Shown: piece by piece, positions 11,568 to 23,270 of the stretch
Layout of the letters: each line of letters begins with the position of its first letter
Position numbering within the stretch: the first letter of the stretch is position 1
Assembly: GCA_029379385.1 (NCBI GenBank)
Contig: CM055611.1
Coordinates: forward strand, 20,282,062-20,346,061
DNA from: Quillaja saponaria
Lineage: Eukaryota; Streptophyta; Magnoliopsida; Fabales; Quillajaceae
DNA: 64,000 nucleotides
Direction of reading: 5' to 3'
The notes under the pieces: model-generated
Seen by the model: only the letters and a program-made list of their open reading frames with translations
The model's database searches: none
What the model was told of the DNA's origin: nothing
Position numbers and translations under genes: made by a program

Positions 11568-12123
11568 TCGCCAAAAGGGTTTCTACAAATTGTCAAATTC
11601 CTATCAAGTAATATTCATTTAGCACTGAAGTCTATTCTATCTGTTTCCTTGAGGAGGGTAAACTTTCAACCTATTTTGTATTGTTGATAAATCAACTGAT
11701 GTTGCTGCAACTAATTACCTCTAAATTACTTGTTGCTATATATGTAATTGGGAAACCGTGTATATACCTTCTCTCCTTGCTTTCCTAATTGTTTTCATTG
11801 GTGTCTGTATGTCTTTATGCATGACTGTTACTGAAAACTTGGCTATAAATTCTTGTTGACCATAGGGTTGCAGACGATGGAAGGTGGGTTTCAACTCATG
11901 ACCTAAAAACTCAAGTACGTAGAAAGGATGTGTCTTTAGTCATTTTTATATTCTAATATTCATAATATGATGTTTTCGACCAATAAAAACGAGTTTTATT
12001 TGACAGAGATAATCTGAAGAAGCAATTGCAATTCAAGTTTATTTGAAACCGAAGTATACTCTCTGAAAGTACTAACTGAAAATAGTAGAATTTTTATTGA
12101 AAACAAAATCCTGCTAAACTCTT
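11568..12123. other. Convergent intergenic gap between two UGT genes
   Basis: Holds the 3' ends of both flanking UGT genes. I see no gene, clear repeat or RNA signature in it. Confidence 0.6.
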
Positions 12124-13536
12124 CTATATTTGATTCCCATTCTTCAAAAACTCAACAAGCCCACCAATGTAATCCTTCTGCAGCTTCTTGTCTCCATAAA
12201 TTGCAGCAGCCTCCCTTGCACGAACCCTCAGTCCCTCTCCCTCTTCCAACACCATAGCCACTCTTAGAGCCTTAGCTATGTCATCCCTACTAAATGATCC
12301 ATCCTCACCTCTATCTATCTCCACACCCAGACCCTTCTCTACCAACCATCTTGCAATTAGTCCTTGATCAATCATAAATGGCAAACCTACAAGACAATGC
12401 CCAAATTGTAAAGATTCAATCACAGAGCTCCACCCACAATGAAATAAAGAACCTCCAATTGATGGATGTCCCAGAATTTGCATTTGTGGTGCCCAACCAA
12501 AGCTCACCACTCCTTTCCCTTTAGTCCTTTCACCAAACCCTGGAGGCAGAGCATCAAGTTCATCTTTTGCCCATTCTGGTTTTCTAAGAGCCCAAAGAAA
12601 AGGCACATCAGAAAGCTCTAGTCCATAAGCCATCTCATAAGTTTGTTCCTTGCTAAATTTTACTTCACTGCCAAAACCAACATAAACAACTGACTTAGGC
12701 TTTTGTTCATCCAACCACTTAAAAATTGGTTCCCATGATCCATCAATTTTCCCTCTTCCTTCTGGCTTCTCTGGTGCTAGTAAGCCAGCAGGTAACACTG
12801 GTTTTCCATGAATCTTTCTTAGCAAATCCAAGTAATTGCTCTCACACTCATTGCTACTCCTAATAGTCAAAGCTTGACATGCTTTCATGATTTTCCCAAT
12901 CCGTTCTGCTTCAGATAATACAAAGCCATCTGGTATTGTATAGAGGGCAGCAAAGTTGTCAATTGCCTCAAATTTCTTGAATGCTATGGAAGAAGGAAAA
13001 TCAACCCATTCTGGGGATGACATTAGACTTTCCGGTGATGGCCTAGCCTGTGTTCGGCCTTCACCAAAAAGATACTTCGGAGGGCCAAGAAATGCAGCTG
13101 TGGTAGCTTTGAAAACAGAGAAAAACATGAGTTTCACACGGTGTTTCCGGGCAATCTCAACCACCCAATGAGGCATGACATCAATGATTACCCAATCAGG
13201 ACATTGATCTGCCAAAAATTTCTCAAAGGGATGTTGTAGAAGATCATATGCAGTCTTCAAGTACTGATATTTCGGGAATGGAATGTCCACGGTAGCCTCA
13301 GCACCTTCCGGTAATAAGTCTTCCTTGTCCAACTTTGGCAATGGAAGTGCCACCAAATTCATCAGAGAAGCCAAGTGTTGAGGGACTTTTGGGAGTCTCT
13401 CAATGTTTCTTGGAGTTGATACATAGGAGACATGAATTCCCGCGCTGGCTAACTCTATGGAAAGCTTAAAGAATGGTAACATGTGGCCAAAGGCAGACCA
13501 AGGAAGAACAACTACATGAAGTTGATCCCCAGCCAT
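12124..13536 (-). CDS. UDP-glycosyltransferase, UGT91-type (family 1 GT)
   Basis: Intact single exon, 470 residues, start at 13536 (MAGDQLHVV); frame is open further upstream but without an ATG. Clearly diverged from the other three cluster genes, so an older duplicate. Catalytic-type His18 lies in AFGHM. The N-terminal domain has the LPEGAEATVDIPF and MPHWVVEIA blocks typical of this clade; the C-terminal PSPG box begins WAPQMQILGHP and ends DQ. The central PSPG motif reads HCGWSS: Ser replaces the canonical Asn, a change I recall in other UGT91 members. Function as for family-1 GTs: sugar transfer to a plant secondary metabolite, substrate unknown. A TATATATG-type TATA box lies upstream near 13615-13622. 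Confidence 0.95.
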   Translation of the reverse strand: MAGDQLHVVVLPWSAFGHMLPFFKLSIELASAGIHVSYVSTPRNIERLPKVPQHLASLMNLVALPLPKLDKEDLLPEGAEATVDIPFPKYQYLKTAYDLLQHPFEKFLADQCPDWVIIDVMPHWVVEIARKHRVKLMFFSVFKATTAAFLGPPKYLFGEGRTQARPSPESLMSSPEWVDFPSSIAFKKFEAIDNFAALYTIPDGFVLSEAERIGKIMKACQALTIRSSNECESNYLDLLRKIHGKPVLPAGLLAPEKPEGRGKIDGSWEPIFKWLDEQKPKSVVYVGFGSEVKFSKEQTYEMAYGLELSDVPFLWALRKPEWAKDELDALPPGFGERTKGKGVVSFGWAPQMQILGHPSIGGSLFHCGWSSVIESLQFGHCLVGLPFMIDQGLIARWLVEKGLGVEIDRGEDGSFSRDDIAKALRVAMVLEEGEGLRVRAREAAAIYGDKKLQKDYIGGLVEFLKNGNQI

Positions 13537-15867
13537 TTTCTGCTTCTGCTTCTTAATTCTGGAAAAAAGCTTGTTCAAATTGCTTATGTATGCGTTTCCA
13601 CAGTCATCATCATCATATATAAAAGTATCATTAAATGTACCTAATGTGCATGAACATATTAATGTTTTTTGGAAAGAGCATTAATAGGAAATTGTATTCA
13701 AATTGCATGGGATAAGATTTGGCCAAAATTTGCAAAATAAGAGAATTCCTTTTAAGCATTTAAATTTCTTATTTTGGATGAAGATACACTGTATATTTCT
13801 GTTTAGTACTAGAATGTTTTGTAAAGAGAAAGGCTTGAGTAGGTGATTGAGATGCATGCATAGAAACAACTATACCTGCATCGCCAACTCATTCATCCAA
13901 ATTACATAGAATTCTTTTGTAAATTTAGGGTGATTAGCTTTCCAATTGTTTGGATGTTTTTTAATTAAAAGCATATAAAAAGAAAACTAAAGCATTACAA
14001 GTATGGTCTCATGTTTCCAAAGAAAATCATTGAGAGTAGTCTTCTTCTCTTGCTTATCTCCAATTTTTGACACTAAGCATTTTAGATAGTTCTAATAATG
14101 GTGTTATGTGCTCTTAGATAGTTTCGCGAGGAAATTTTGTATGAAACAATTATATCTTGTTCATGATTTGATTTGCCTATCACAGGTCGTTACGTGAATA
14201 TAGTCAAAGTATTGACTCGTCAAGGGATCACAGGCTCCATCTCACCACCATTGCTACTTCATATGAAAAAGAAGCAAGCCTCAAGAAAAACACACTCTCT
14301 CACATTTTTATGTTGGGATGGGAATTATACAATATTCTCCTTCAATCACCAATGTAAAATAGCAAAATAACAAAATACATCAACACGAATATAAGTAGAA
14401 GAGAATAATAAAAGAAATCAACGATCTTAATGTTGTTCGACTCCTCCTACATCCACAAATGATAAGATACTATTCTAAGAAATATTATATAAAAAAGAGT
14501 AACATTTATCACATGTGCTCTCACCACTCTCTCTATATATTTCTACAAAAATTTTTATTTTTATTTTTTCTCATGCATAGTCCACCAAGCAAATTTTTCT
14601 TCTAATGAAACTCGAGCACAATCTATCCATCAAGATAAATCTAATTAAGAAACTCTGATCATAATCTAATTAATTTTTTTTATTCACCAACAATAAACTA
14701 ATTAAAAAAAAATTGGTTCGAAAGCTCAAACACTTTAAAGCTTTCAAGTCTTTTTCTATCCAAAATGTATTGAGTTAAACTTGCGAAATATACAAATATA
14801 CGTCACCCATGAAAATGTGATAAGGAGAATGTTGATGGTGAACACAAGGAAGAGAGAGCAATACCATTATGCTATGAAGCCAATGGCAATATCAAAGCAA
14901 CATCCTAAATGATCGCACCATTTTAAGTCAAGTACTGCATATAAGTATATAACATAGTAACATCACATCCCTCTTTCTAAGCAAAGGGTTTTCTTTTTCT
15001 TTTCTTTTTTTCCTTAGGAGGGTTACATTCCATTTTTTTATTTATTTTTTGGATCGGGGAGGAGGAAGGAGAAATAAACTCCGAAATAGGTATTCCAAGA
15101 GAGTCAATGTTTAGACTTCCCAGATAGGCAATGATATATAATAGATGCCTCTGGACTACTCAAGGTCCTGAGAAAGATTTAACTCTGCTTCTTTTGACGA
15201 AGAATTTGATTTGAAAAGAGAAATCAACACCTTGTTGGGTCAAATTTGAAAAGAGAGAAGGATGGATAGAGAGAAAAAGAGTTTGAAAAAAAAAAAAAAA
15301 AAGAGTTTAATATGAGAGAGATTAAGGGAGACATTAGTAGGTTGTTAATGAAATAAATTAATTTATTAAAAAATAAATTAGTTTAATACGAGAGAGATTT
15401 TGGGAGAGTTTATTAATTTATTACAAGTGCTATGTGATGAAATCACTTCATAAAAGTTTTTCTCATGTAAACGTGAAATGCGCTTGCGACTCAATTGCGT
15501 ATGTATTAGTTGAATTGTATTGACGCGAAATTGTCCACGCATCAAATGTGTGATATGCCTGAGGTGTTTTATGTCCAATTATTAGAAGTGTTCAATAAAT
15601 TTTTAAAAAAAATTAAAAAACAATCAATATTGTTATACATACTAAAAAGACAATATATACGATTAAAAATCAAAAGAATTAAGGTGTTTACGTGTCAAAA
15701 TGTCATTGAAGTAATTTTTGTAAAGAAATATTATAGTTAAGATCTCAATTTGAAACCTAAATACTTTAAATTCTTTAAAATTTTGATTTTTTTTTAACTA
15801 TAGTATTAAAGAAAAAAAGCTCATACATATCAAACTTAAAATTTTAATTATTGACTATTAGTTTATA
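13537..15867. other. AT-rich intergenic DNA inside the UGT cluster
   Basis: Contains the minus-strand UGT promoter close to 13600. Beyond that I see no coding sequence; reading frames are short and lack family features. Poly-A and poly-T tracts near 15000 and 15285 suggest old insertions, but I find no element boundaries. Confidence 0.5.
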
Positions 15868-16572
15868 GGGCAATTGCATTTTATCCCATAAATCACCACA
15901 TGTTAATTCTCATAAACTATCTAATTAGGCACATAACCCCCTTATTTAAGTCATAATTAGCAAATAACAACCACTCATTTAAATTATTCATCAAATCTAA
16001 CAAACTAACTCATAAAAGGCTAAATTACTCTCATTATAAGCTTTTTTTTTTTTTCTTCTCCTTTTTACATTTTTTTTTTCGTTTTCATTGAAACTAAACT
16101 TTTTATACTGATTCAACTTTAGCATACATAAATAATATTTAAATCATTTATAATTTTTATTTTCTTGTCATAATATTTAAATTATTAATAGGTTTACTAA
16201 TATTATTTTCTCATTTAGAAATTATACAAGTTGTTGTTTCAATTTGCTTTTTTAATGATAAAACTTTCATCAAAAATTTTATATTCTTATTATTGTCTTA
16301 CATGTTAAAGAATATAAAAAAATTGAATAAATATAGAGATTTTGATTGTTAGGAAAAAAAAAAAAAAAAAAAGAAAGAAGAAATTAAGAAGGGATAGAAA
16401 GTGAAATATATATATATAATTTTTAATAAGGATACTTTAGTCTTTTCTAAGATAATTTGTTACATTTTATAAATAATTTAGTTGATTAATAAGGGGTTAT
16501 GTGCTTAATTTGGTAGCTCATAAGGATTAATGCAAACAAGTGGTAGTTTATGGGATAAAGTACAATTGACCC
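15868..16572. mobile_element. Non-autonomous Mutator-like element with long TIRs
   Basis: Starts GGGCAATTGCATTTTATCCC and ends with the diverged reverse complement (GGGATAAAGTACAATTGACCC). Inverted similarity continues about 100 bp inward: CACATAACCCCCTTATT on the left versus AATAAGGGGTTATGTGC on the right. It is flanked by a 9-bp duplication with one mismatch: TAGTTTATA (15859-15867) and TAATTTATA (16573-16581). No transposase. The long TIR plus 9-bp duplication fits a MULE-derived element. Confidence 0.8.
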
Positions 16573-17233
16573 TAATTTATAAGAGTAAATCATTGCCACG
16601 CACCATCTCATTCTCTTTTTGTAAGGTAGATTTTCTCATCTTGATAATATACTCTCCCCATTTTATAGACTTAAAAAAAGTAACAATACGTGCATCAGCT
16701 CACTCAGTTAATTTATAGGAAAAATAGTTTTTTTTTTTTTAATGTGTGTCCTAAGAGCACTTCTCAAGATATAACAAATATAATTTTTAAAAATTAAAAC
16801 TGTTTAAAAGTATTATTTTATGAATTAAATAACATTGTAATCACCAACTACGATAGTAAATGGTACACATTTTTTATTTAAAAAATCTTAACAAGTGCAA
16901 TTAAAGCACTCATAAGAAATTCAATAAAAAAAAGTGTTTGTACCTAGTGTCTTTAAAACACTTATTAAGATTCCAAAAACAAACACTTGTTAAGATTTGT
17001 AAAGATAAATATTTTTATAGTAAAAAATTGTGAAAAATAGAAAACGCATTGAATTGGAGAAAACATGTAAAATCTTTGGGTTCGAATTAATCTTTTTAAA
17101 GGAGGTTGTGTAAATAGCACATATTTGACTAGAACGTAAAAGTAGATTAGTTTTGGTAGACGTAAATTGGCTTAGACACCACATACTAATAATAAAAAAA
17201 AAAAGAGTATGTCCACATAACACCAATCAACAA
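16573..17233. other. AT-rich spacer
   Basis: No gene or clear element seen between two inverted-repeat transposons. Confidence 0.5.
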
Positions 17234-18222
17234 AAATCCTTGAGTAAAGTATGCACATTACTTCCTTGTAGTTTGGCATTTTTCCAAATGCATACATGTG
17301 ATTTAATTTGTCCAAAAATATTCCCTCGTTATTTGGACTAAGGTTTCTTTGAATGGAATCCGTCCAAATTAATAATTTTATAACTAAATTAAAAACCTAA
17401 ACGTCGAATTTCTATATATATGCCATTGGTAGAAGAAAACTTAAACATATAAATCCTTGGTGAAGAGTTGGTTAGGTGCCAAATATATAACAAATTACTT
17501 TTTTTTTTTTTCCTTTCATTCAGGGTCAGGTTTATTTGCTTACAATTACTTATGTCAGTGTGAACACGTTGTACCATACATAGACATCTATAAATCCAAC
17601 GAATTTCAGAGCTTCAAGCCTTAGAAAATAGCTTTGGGTTCTTCTATCCTTTTCAGCAAACCCTTTTTGTGTTATTCCACATATTGCCTCATTGCTTTGG
17701 TCACATTTGTTGGACTTTCTAGATTTTTTGTTCTTGCTTCAAGTTATCAACTCCTAATTTTATAATTTATAGTTGATAGATGAGATCATTTCGGAGGTTT
17801 TGAGATTTGGGGTTCTATGGGATGGAATTGCACTGCCTCATAGGTTGGTCTCATTATGTGTTGGACTTTCTAGATTTTTTGTTCTTGTTTCAAGTTATCA
17901 ACTCCTACTTTTATAATTTATTGTTGATAGATGAGGTTGTTTCGGAGGTTTTGAGATTTGGGGTTCTATGGGATGGAGTGGCATGGCCAGCAATTCTACA
18001 GTTGGAGAAACTCTCTTCCACCAATGTTATGTATTTATAAATTGGAGATTTATTTTAGATTTGTTGGTAATTTAGTTATAAAGCTATTAAATTAAACAAA
18101 ATCCGTCCAAAAACATCTTTGTCCAAACTATGAGGGGTACTTTTGGACAAATTAAACCATATGTATGCGTTTGGGAAAATGCAAAGCCACAATGAAGGTA
18201 AAGTGTACTTTACTACAACCAC
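17234..18222. mobile_element. Long-inverted-repeat element with an internal tandem duplication
   Basis: The left arm (about 17234-17400) and right arm (about 18060-18222) are inverted copies. Matching blocks include AGTAAAGTA, GCATACAT, TTTAATTTGTCCAAAA, AATCCGTCCAAA (left) or its reverse complement, and TTTATAACTAAATTA. The arms are about 150 bp, so single-stranded forms could fold into a long hairpin. I found no convincing target duplication. Between the arms lie two direct copies of a 151-bp unit (from 17709 and 17860). Confidence 0.75.
17709..18000 (+). repeat. Two-copy tandem repeat, period 151 bp
   Basis: GTTGGACTTTCTAGATTTTT occurs at 17709 and again at 17860. The following sequence (TCAAGTTATCAACTCCTA, GTTGATAGATGAG, TTTGGGGTTCTATGGGATGG) repeats in step with few changes. 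It sits within the long-inverted-repeat element. Confidence 0.9.
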
Positions 18223-19287
18223 ATAGTTTTTTCACATGTTGTTGGTTTGTTTTTTATGATTTTTTAATGAGTTTCCTTATGACACTTATTAAGGTAATAT
18301 ATATAAAAAGCTTGTAATATTTATTATAGTGATTACTCATGAATTCAGTATTGTTTAATTCATAAATTAGAGCTTTTGAAATTTTTTTATTTTTAATAAT
18401 CATATTAATTACATTTATTGCTTTAAGAATACTAATTAGAAAAACCAGTTTTCCTTAAGATGTAAGTGTTTTAATTTGGAGTCAATTACTCCAATCCCTC
18501 TTGTACTATACTGATATAACATAGTATCCCCTTCTATTTCTATAACAAACACATATCTTCCCAGAAATTTGAAAATAAGTTACAACTTAACCCAAACTCT
18601 AAATATTTAAGAACAATTGCCCAAAAAGCCCTTACAGACTTATTATTAGGAGATGCTTATAAGTTTAGTATCATCAAGCTAATTAATATTGTATGATGTT
18701 TTTAAATTTAAAATAAGATATAAATTAATTATTATTTTTTAAATTAAGAAATAAAATATATTTTCAAAATAGTATTATTTTTTTTATAAAAAAAATATGA
18801 AGTTGTTTGTGTAAAGTTTAGAAATATATATACTTTTTATTTGTATTATTATTAATTTAATTTTTATTTATATCTTTTAAGTGGAATAATAATATTTTAT
18901 TATTAATTTAGTAATTTTGAAATTGTAGTTTTTTAAATAAGAATATACTAAGGCTATTTTATCTTAATATTAAATATGATAGGAAATATAAGTAAATTTT
19001 AAAAATAGAAAAGATATCAGTATAATATTAAATATTAAGATAATACAATAGAGATTGTAATAATCCACTCTCTAATTTTACATGTATTCTCCAATTCAAT
19101 GGGTTGGGTACACTTTAGTGTTGAACGTACCAACTTGACTGTTGAACGTACCAACTTGATGGCCAGCGTTGATGTTAATTTAATACTATGAAATTGATAG
19201 GTTGGCAGTGTATTAATGTGAGCTTCTTGAAAGGATTTAAAAATAAATAAACAATATATAATAAAATATATATATAATATATTTGGG
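18223..19287. other. AT-rich intergenic spacer
   Basis: Strongly AT-rich with no coding sequence. A short direct repeat, GTTGAACGTACCAACTTGA, occurs twice near 19120-19160. Nothing else recognisable. Confidence 0.5.
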
Positions 19288-20139
19288 TGTTGGGGCTAGA
19301 CATAACATAATATATATATATATAGAGAAAGCTTGTATATACAGGCAATACAAGTTAATCTAGCATAATGAACCTAGGCTAATATAAGACTAAGTACAAT
19401 GATCAACCCCCTCCCCTTGTGGTTGACTGAAAAATCAGGTTAAGTTTGGAAATCAAACTGATGAAGTGTCTCAGTAGATAAAATATTTGTTATGAACATT
19501 TGAGGTGGTTAAGGCCTTATGAGGCCAGCAGTTAACGCCTTCTAAGCATGTGAGGCAGTTAAGGCCTTCTTGAGGACATGAGGCGGCTAAGACCTTCTGA
19601 GGCAGGCAGCTAAGGCATTCTTGAGGCGGCTAAGGCCTTGAAGAGTTATAAGTAAGTATGAGGAAACGTATAACTGGTAGGGGGATTATGCTTCCTTAAG
19701 CCAGGTTTAGGTACATCTTATGCAAGGCCGTCCAAGTACGTGTGAGGTATAACAGGTAGGGAGATTATACTTCCCTAAGTCATGTTCAGGGACGTCTCAC
19801 ACAAGTCAGTTCGAGCACGTGCTTAGGAACATATGAAGAGTAGTGAGATTAAGGAAGACGATGAGCTAGTTAGGATGGTGTGATAAAGGGGAGCTAAGAA
19901 GGAGGGTTGGTCTAGATGGCTGGGTAGTGAGATTAAGGAAGTGGTTGATGGAGGTGGCAACCCCTTAGGAAAAACTTTTAGAAAATCTAAGCTCTAATAC
20001 CAAGTTGAATATAATGATGATTTAGTATTATATAAGAATAAGATTATTTGAGTACTTAGAGAAAGCCTATATATATAGGCAGTACAAGTTAACCTAGCAT
20101 AACGAACCTAACCTAATTTAAGACTAAGTATAATAATCA
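19288..20139 (-). mobile_element. TRIM-like LTR retroelement relic, minus orientation
   Basis: Direct repeats at 19288-19405 and 20004-20139 act as LTRs; the core about 85 bp (AGAGAAAGC to ACTAAGTA) is well conserved. On the minus strand both LTRs begin TGAT, and the 3' one ends CA. Next to the 5' LTR, 19992-20003 reads on the minus strand as TTGGTATTAGAG, close to the initiator-Met tRNA primer site TGGTATCAGAGC. Immediately before the 3' LTR is a polypurine tract, AAGGGGAGGGGG (19407-19418, minus strand). The internal region is only about 590 bp and non-coding, as in TRIM elements. The outer half of each LTR is poorly matched and no target duplication is visible, so it is old. Confidence 0.7.
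19500..19830. repeat. Degenerate internal repeats of the TRIM-like element
   Basis: A short motif around GAGGCGGCTAAGGCCTTCTGAGG recurs several times at 19500-19640. A longer unit around GGTAGGGAGATTATACTTCC occurs twice at 19675-19800. These GC-richer repeats stand out from the AT-rich surroundings. Confidence 0.65.
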
Positions 20140-21197
20140 AGCATAAATCATGGGCCATTAACCATGGGCCGTAATATACTCTAACTGTTTTTTCTTGTTG
20201 AATGCTTATATACAATTTCGTGCATGAAATATTGATTTAATTGATTCGTCAAAGGACAATGTTTGAGTCTCAAATGAAAATAATATTTTTGGAGAATTGT
20301 TGTTGAGGATGTCCATTAGGGTTGTTTTCTTTGGTTTATTTTGTATTGTATGTTTTGTTTTTTAGTACCAATATTGTTAGAGAATTGATGTTGAGGATGT
20401 CGATTAGGGTTTGAACAAAAATTAATTAGGTAGATATAATATTAATCATTCTATAAACAAAAACGCATAAGATCTTTATCGAAAACATTTAGGAGGTTTG
20501 ATCTTGATTTGGATTCTCTAAAATGCAAATTAGTGCAGTGACAGTTTAGATTTCAACACTCATTCCTATTGTATTTTCAAAATTTAACCTAAAATCTAAT
20601 TGTTTAAAATTTTCTTTTCAAGGTTAAAATTAGCGCAAAAAGTGTAAAGTGGACTTTAGAGGCTCCAGACTCGTTTGATCTATATGTTTGTAGATCTAAA
20701 AGCTTCTCTCAATCAATCCCTCTTGTAAATTGTAGTGGTTGAATGTGATGATTATTCGTGATTGAATTACTGAATTATTGAATGCTAAGACACACTATTT
20801 AATTGTTGGTTTAATTCCTCATCTTTTTCAATTTGAGCTTTTTGCTCTTTGCCTTTAATTAAATTCTGAAAATTTTGCTTTCTATCAACTAATTAATAAT
20901 TTAGTGTTCAAACATATCCATGGATACACATACTTTATTGATTGTATCTTTCGATACAATACAAAACTTACAAGAATTAGCCAACGCTATTGAATGTCGT
21001 TAATAGACATGTGTTTTGTATCTTTATCACACGATATTGAAAAATTTCAATCATATCGTGCAATAATAAGTTACAACTTTTTAATTCTTGGTAGGTGGAC
21101 ACTTATTATTTGTATGGGGTTTTCTTGTCTTATGAGTTGATTCATGAAGAATGATTGATCTACTAACTTCTAATTTTAAAGTTAATTACTATCGTTT
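20140..21197. other. AT-rich intergenic DNA
   Basis: No gene. A diverged direct repeat, AGAGAATTGATGTTGAGGATGTC-like, occurs around 20290 and 20380. No RNA gene or defined element seen. Confidence 0.45.
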
Positions 21198-22605
21198 GAG
21201 TACCTTATAACTAGAGGTTATTCTTAAAGTAGGCACTCATTTATCGAATACTCTATTAGTTATATTCGAATTCAATTATCGAATTCAAATTCAAATACTT
21301 CTTCAAATTTAAAATGATATTTGAATTTGAATTTGACGAATATAGAAATATTTGAATCTTCATTGGATAAAATAATATCTATCTAAAAATTTTATATTTA
21401 AACATTAAAAATATAAATGTATAAAAGAAAACAAAGTAATTTAAAATCCGAGCGTGAATATTCAAGTTACATAAGCATTATTAAAAACGACAAGTACCAT
21501 TGTTACTGGTAATCATAATTATAATTTTAATCATAATTTTATTAAAATATATTTAAAAGAGTTGTTAACAAAAATTAAGAGAATTCTCTTTGGTAGAATT
21601 CCTAAGAAATTCTAGAGGATCCAAATCCAAGATAAAAATGGCAAAGGTAATATAATTTTTAAAAATTTAAATAAATACAAATAATTATATAATTTTTTTT
21701 AATTATTTTTTGATAAATATCAATTAGTTAATTCCAATAATTAATCTAATAATTTGATCGAATATCAAATCAAATACTATACCATTTGAATTTGATTTGA
21801 ATTTAATTCAAACTCTAAAATGTATTTTAATTTGATTTGAATTTATATTCAAATCGACTTCAAATTCAAATAATTAAATCAAATTTGAATTCAAATATCG
21901 AATTACGTGATTTGAATTCGAGCCCTACACTCACCTAATTCTTTTTTTATATCTTTTGAGATACTTCACAAAAATCGATGAGTATAACTACCGGAAAATA
22001 GTGACATATCAATTTTTTTACACATTATTATTAGTTGTTTTTTTTCTTAATCTTGTATTTTATTTTATTTTCCAACATTTATCTAGTTATTGTACTAATT
22101 AAGAATCTAAAATGAATATTAAAAATTATCAACTAATATGACATTTTATTCTCTTTTGTCTTTTCATTTACATTTATTTTTATCATTAACTAAGACAAAA
22201 CTTACAAATTTGGTAGAAAATTAAATATTTTTATTTATATTCAGAAATTTTTGTTTCATGGTGACTAACTTGAAAAAATATTTAAAAATTAGGAAAGAGA
22301 AAAACAATCATGTCATTGATATTATCCAATATTTATTTTAATTTTTTTGTAAAATAATCAAGTTAAGGTAAAAAAGAAAAAGAATTTTAATGCAATTTGA
22401 TGCTCATCAACAGTGAACTCTGAGAAATAAAAAAAATTTAAAATTTAAAATATATGGAAGAAAGAGAAGAAAAATATTATGATTTGTAAAATAATTGACA
22501 TGTCACTATTTTTTGGTGATTATACTCCCAGATTTTTGGTGAAATGCCTCAAACGATATAAAAAAAATATGAATGCCTATTTTTAGAATAAGCTCAAAAT
22601 TAAAA
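21198..22605. mobile_element. Inverted-repeat element split by a nested TTTGAATT-rich insertion
   Basis: The right terminal sequence (about 22480-22605) matches in inverted orientation two separated left segments: 21205-21240 (TTATTCTTAAAGTAGGCACT) and 21935-22050 (TATATCTTTTGAGATACTTC and onward). The gap 21240-21927 is a block of TTCAAATTTGAATTC-like repeats. CACTCA occurs at both edges (21234-21239 and 21928-21933), consistent with an insertion that duplicated its target. No coding capacity. Confidence 0.6.
21240..21927. repeat. Nested block rich in GAATTTGAATT-type palindromic repeats
   Basis: Many short repeats based on TTTGAATTTGAATT and ATCGAATTCAAATT on both strands, inserted in an older inverted-repeat element. 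Transposon class not determined. Confidence 0.6.
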
Positions 22606-23086
22606 TTACTTATAATAGCAGGAATTCTAAAAATTGGTAGTGTCGGCCGATGACATTTTTCTATTTTTTCTTTTCTTTTTTTATTATTAAATTTATCGGT
22701 TAAGTATCTGGGTCATTTTATGCATGTTTTAACTAATTCACCTCTTGATTCAGGCTTGGTCAAAATCACAGCCTTCTAAAAAAATTTGAATAATTCATCA
22801 ATAAAGAAAACACAAGTTCGGAAAAAAATAAAAAATCAGCAACCATAATACATTTCTACAGCACAAATTTACATAACTATCTCTCACTTGATAAATTAAG
22901 TACTTTCAAATTATTGAAATAAACACAATTCGATACATTTTACAAAAATAATAATAATAAATGCATTGTATAGATATCAAAGTCTTATTGCTGTTGTCAT
23001 CACCATTTGATTATCGTGTGTTAAAATTAAGAGTTAACTAATATCTTTGAATAAAGTAAATGCTTCCAAATCTTATGTAAGAGGAA

Positions 23087-23150
23087 AGATTGCTGAATGC
23101 TGAGGGTAGGTTGGTAACGAATTGATTTGAGCCATTCAATTGTGGTCCAT
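23087..23150 (+). promoter_or_regulatory. Promoter block conserved between the two tandem UGT copies
   Basis: A stretch with GAGGAA, a GCTGAATGC-like block and TTTGAGCCATTCAATTGT is shared with 25873-25940 upstream of the duplicate. Downstream the two promoters differ until the shared TATAAGT and leader. Confidence 0.6.
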
Positions 23151-23262
23151 GTTGGCCATGATTCATTCATTCAAACACCACCCAAACAATAAATTGATAA
23201 AAAAATAAAATAAAATAAAGTGTCACCGGCCGACACTGTCCTTGTTCTAGAATTCCTGCTAA

Positions 23263-23270
23263 TATAAGTA
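23263..23270 (+). promoter_or_regulatory. Probable TATA box of the third UGT gene
   Basis: TATAAGTA lies 79 bases upstream of the ATG at 23342. It aligns with TATAAGT upstream of the duplicate gene. Confidence 0.55.

Noticed and set aside
19500..19640. CRISPR-like array of short repeats
   Set aside because: Repeats are degenerate with irregular spacing, inside a plant retroelement relic; CRISPR is not expected here.
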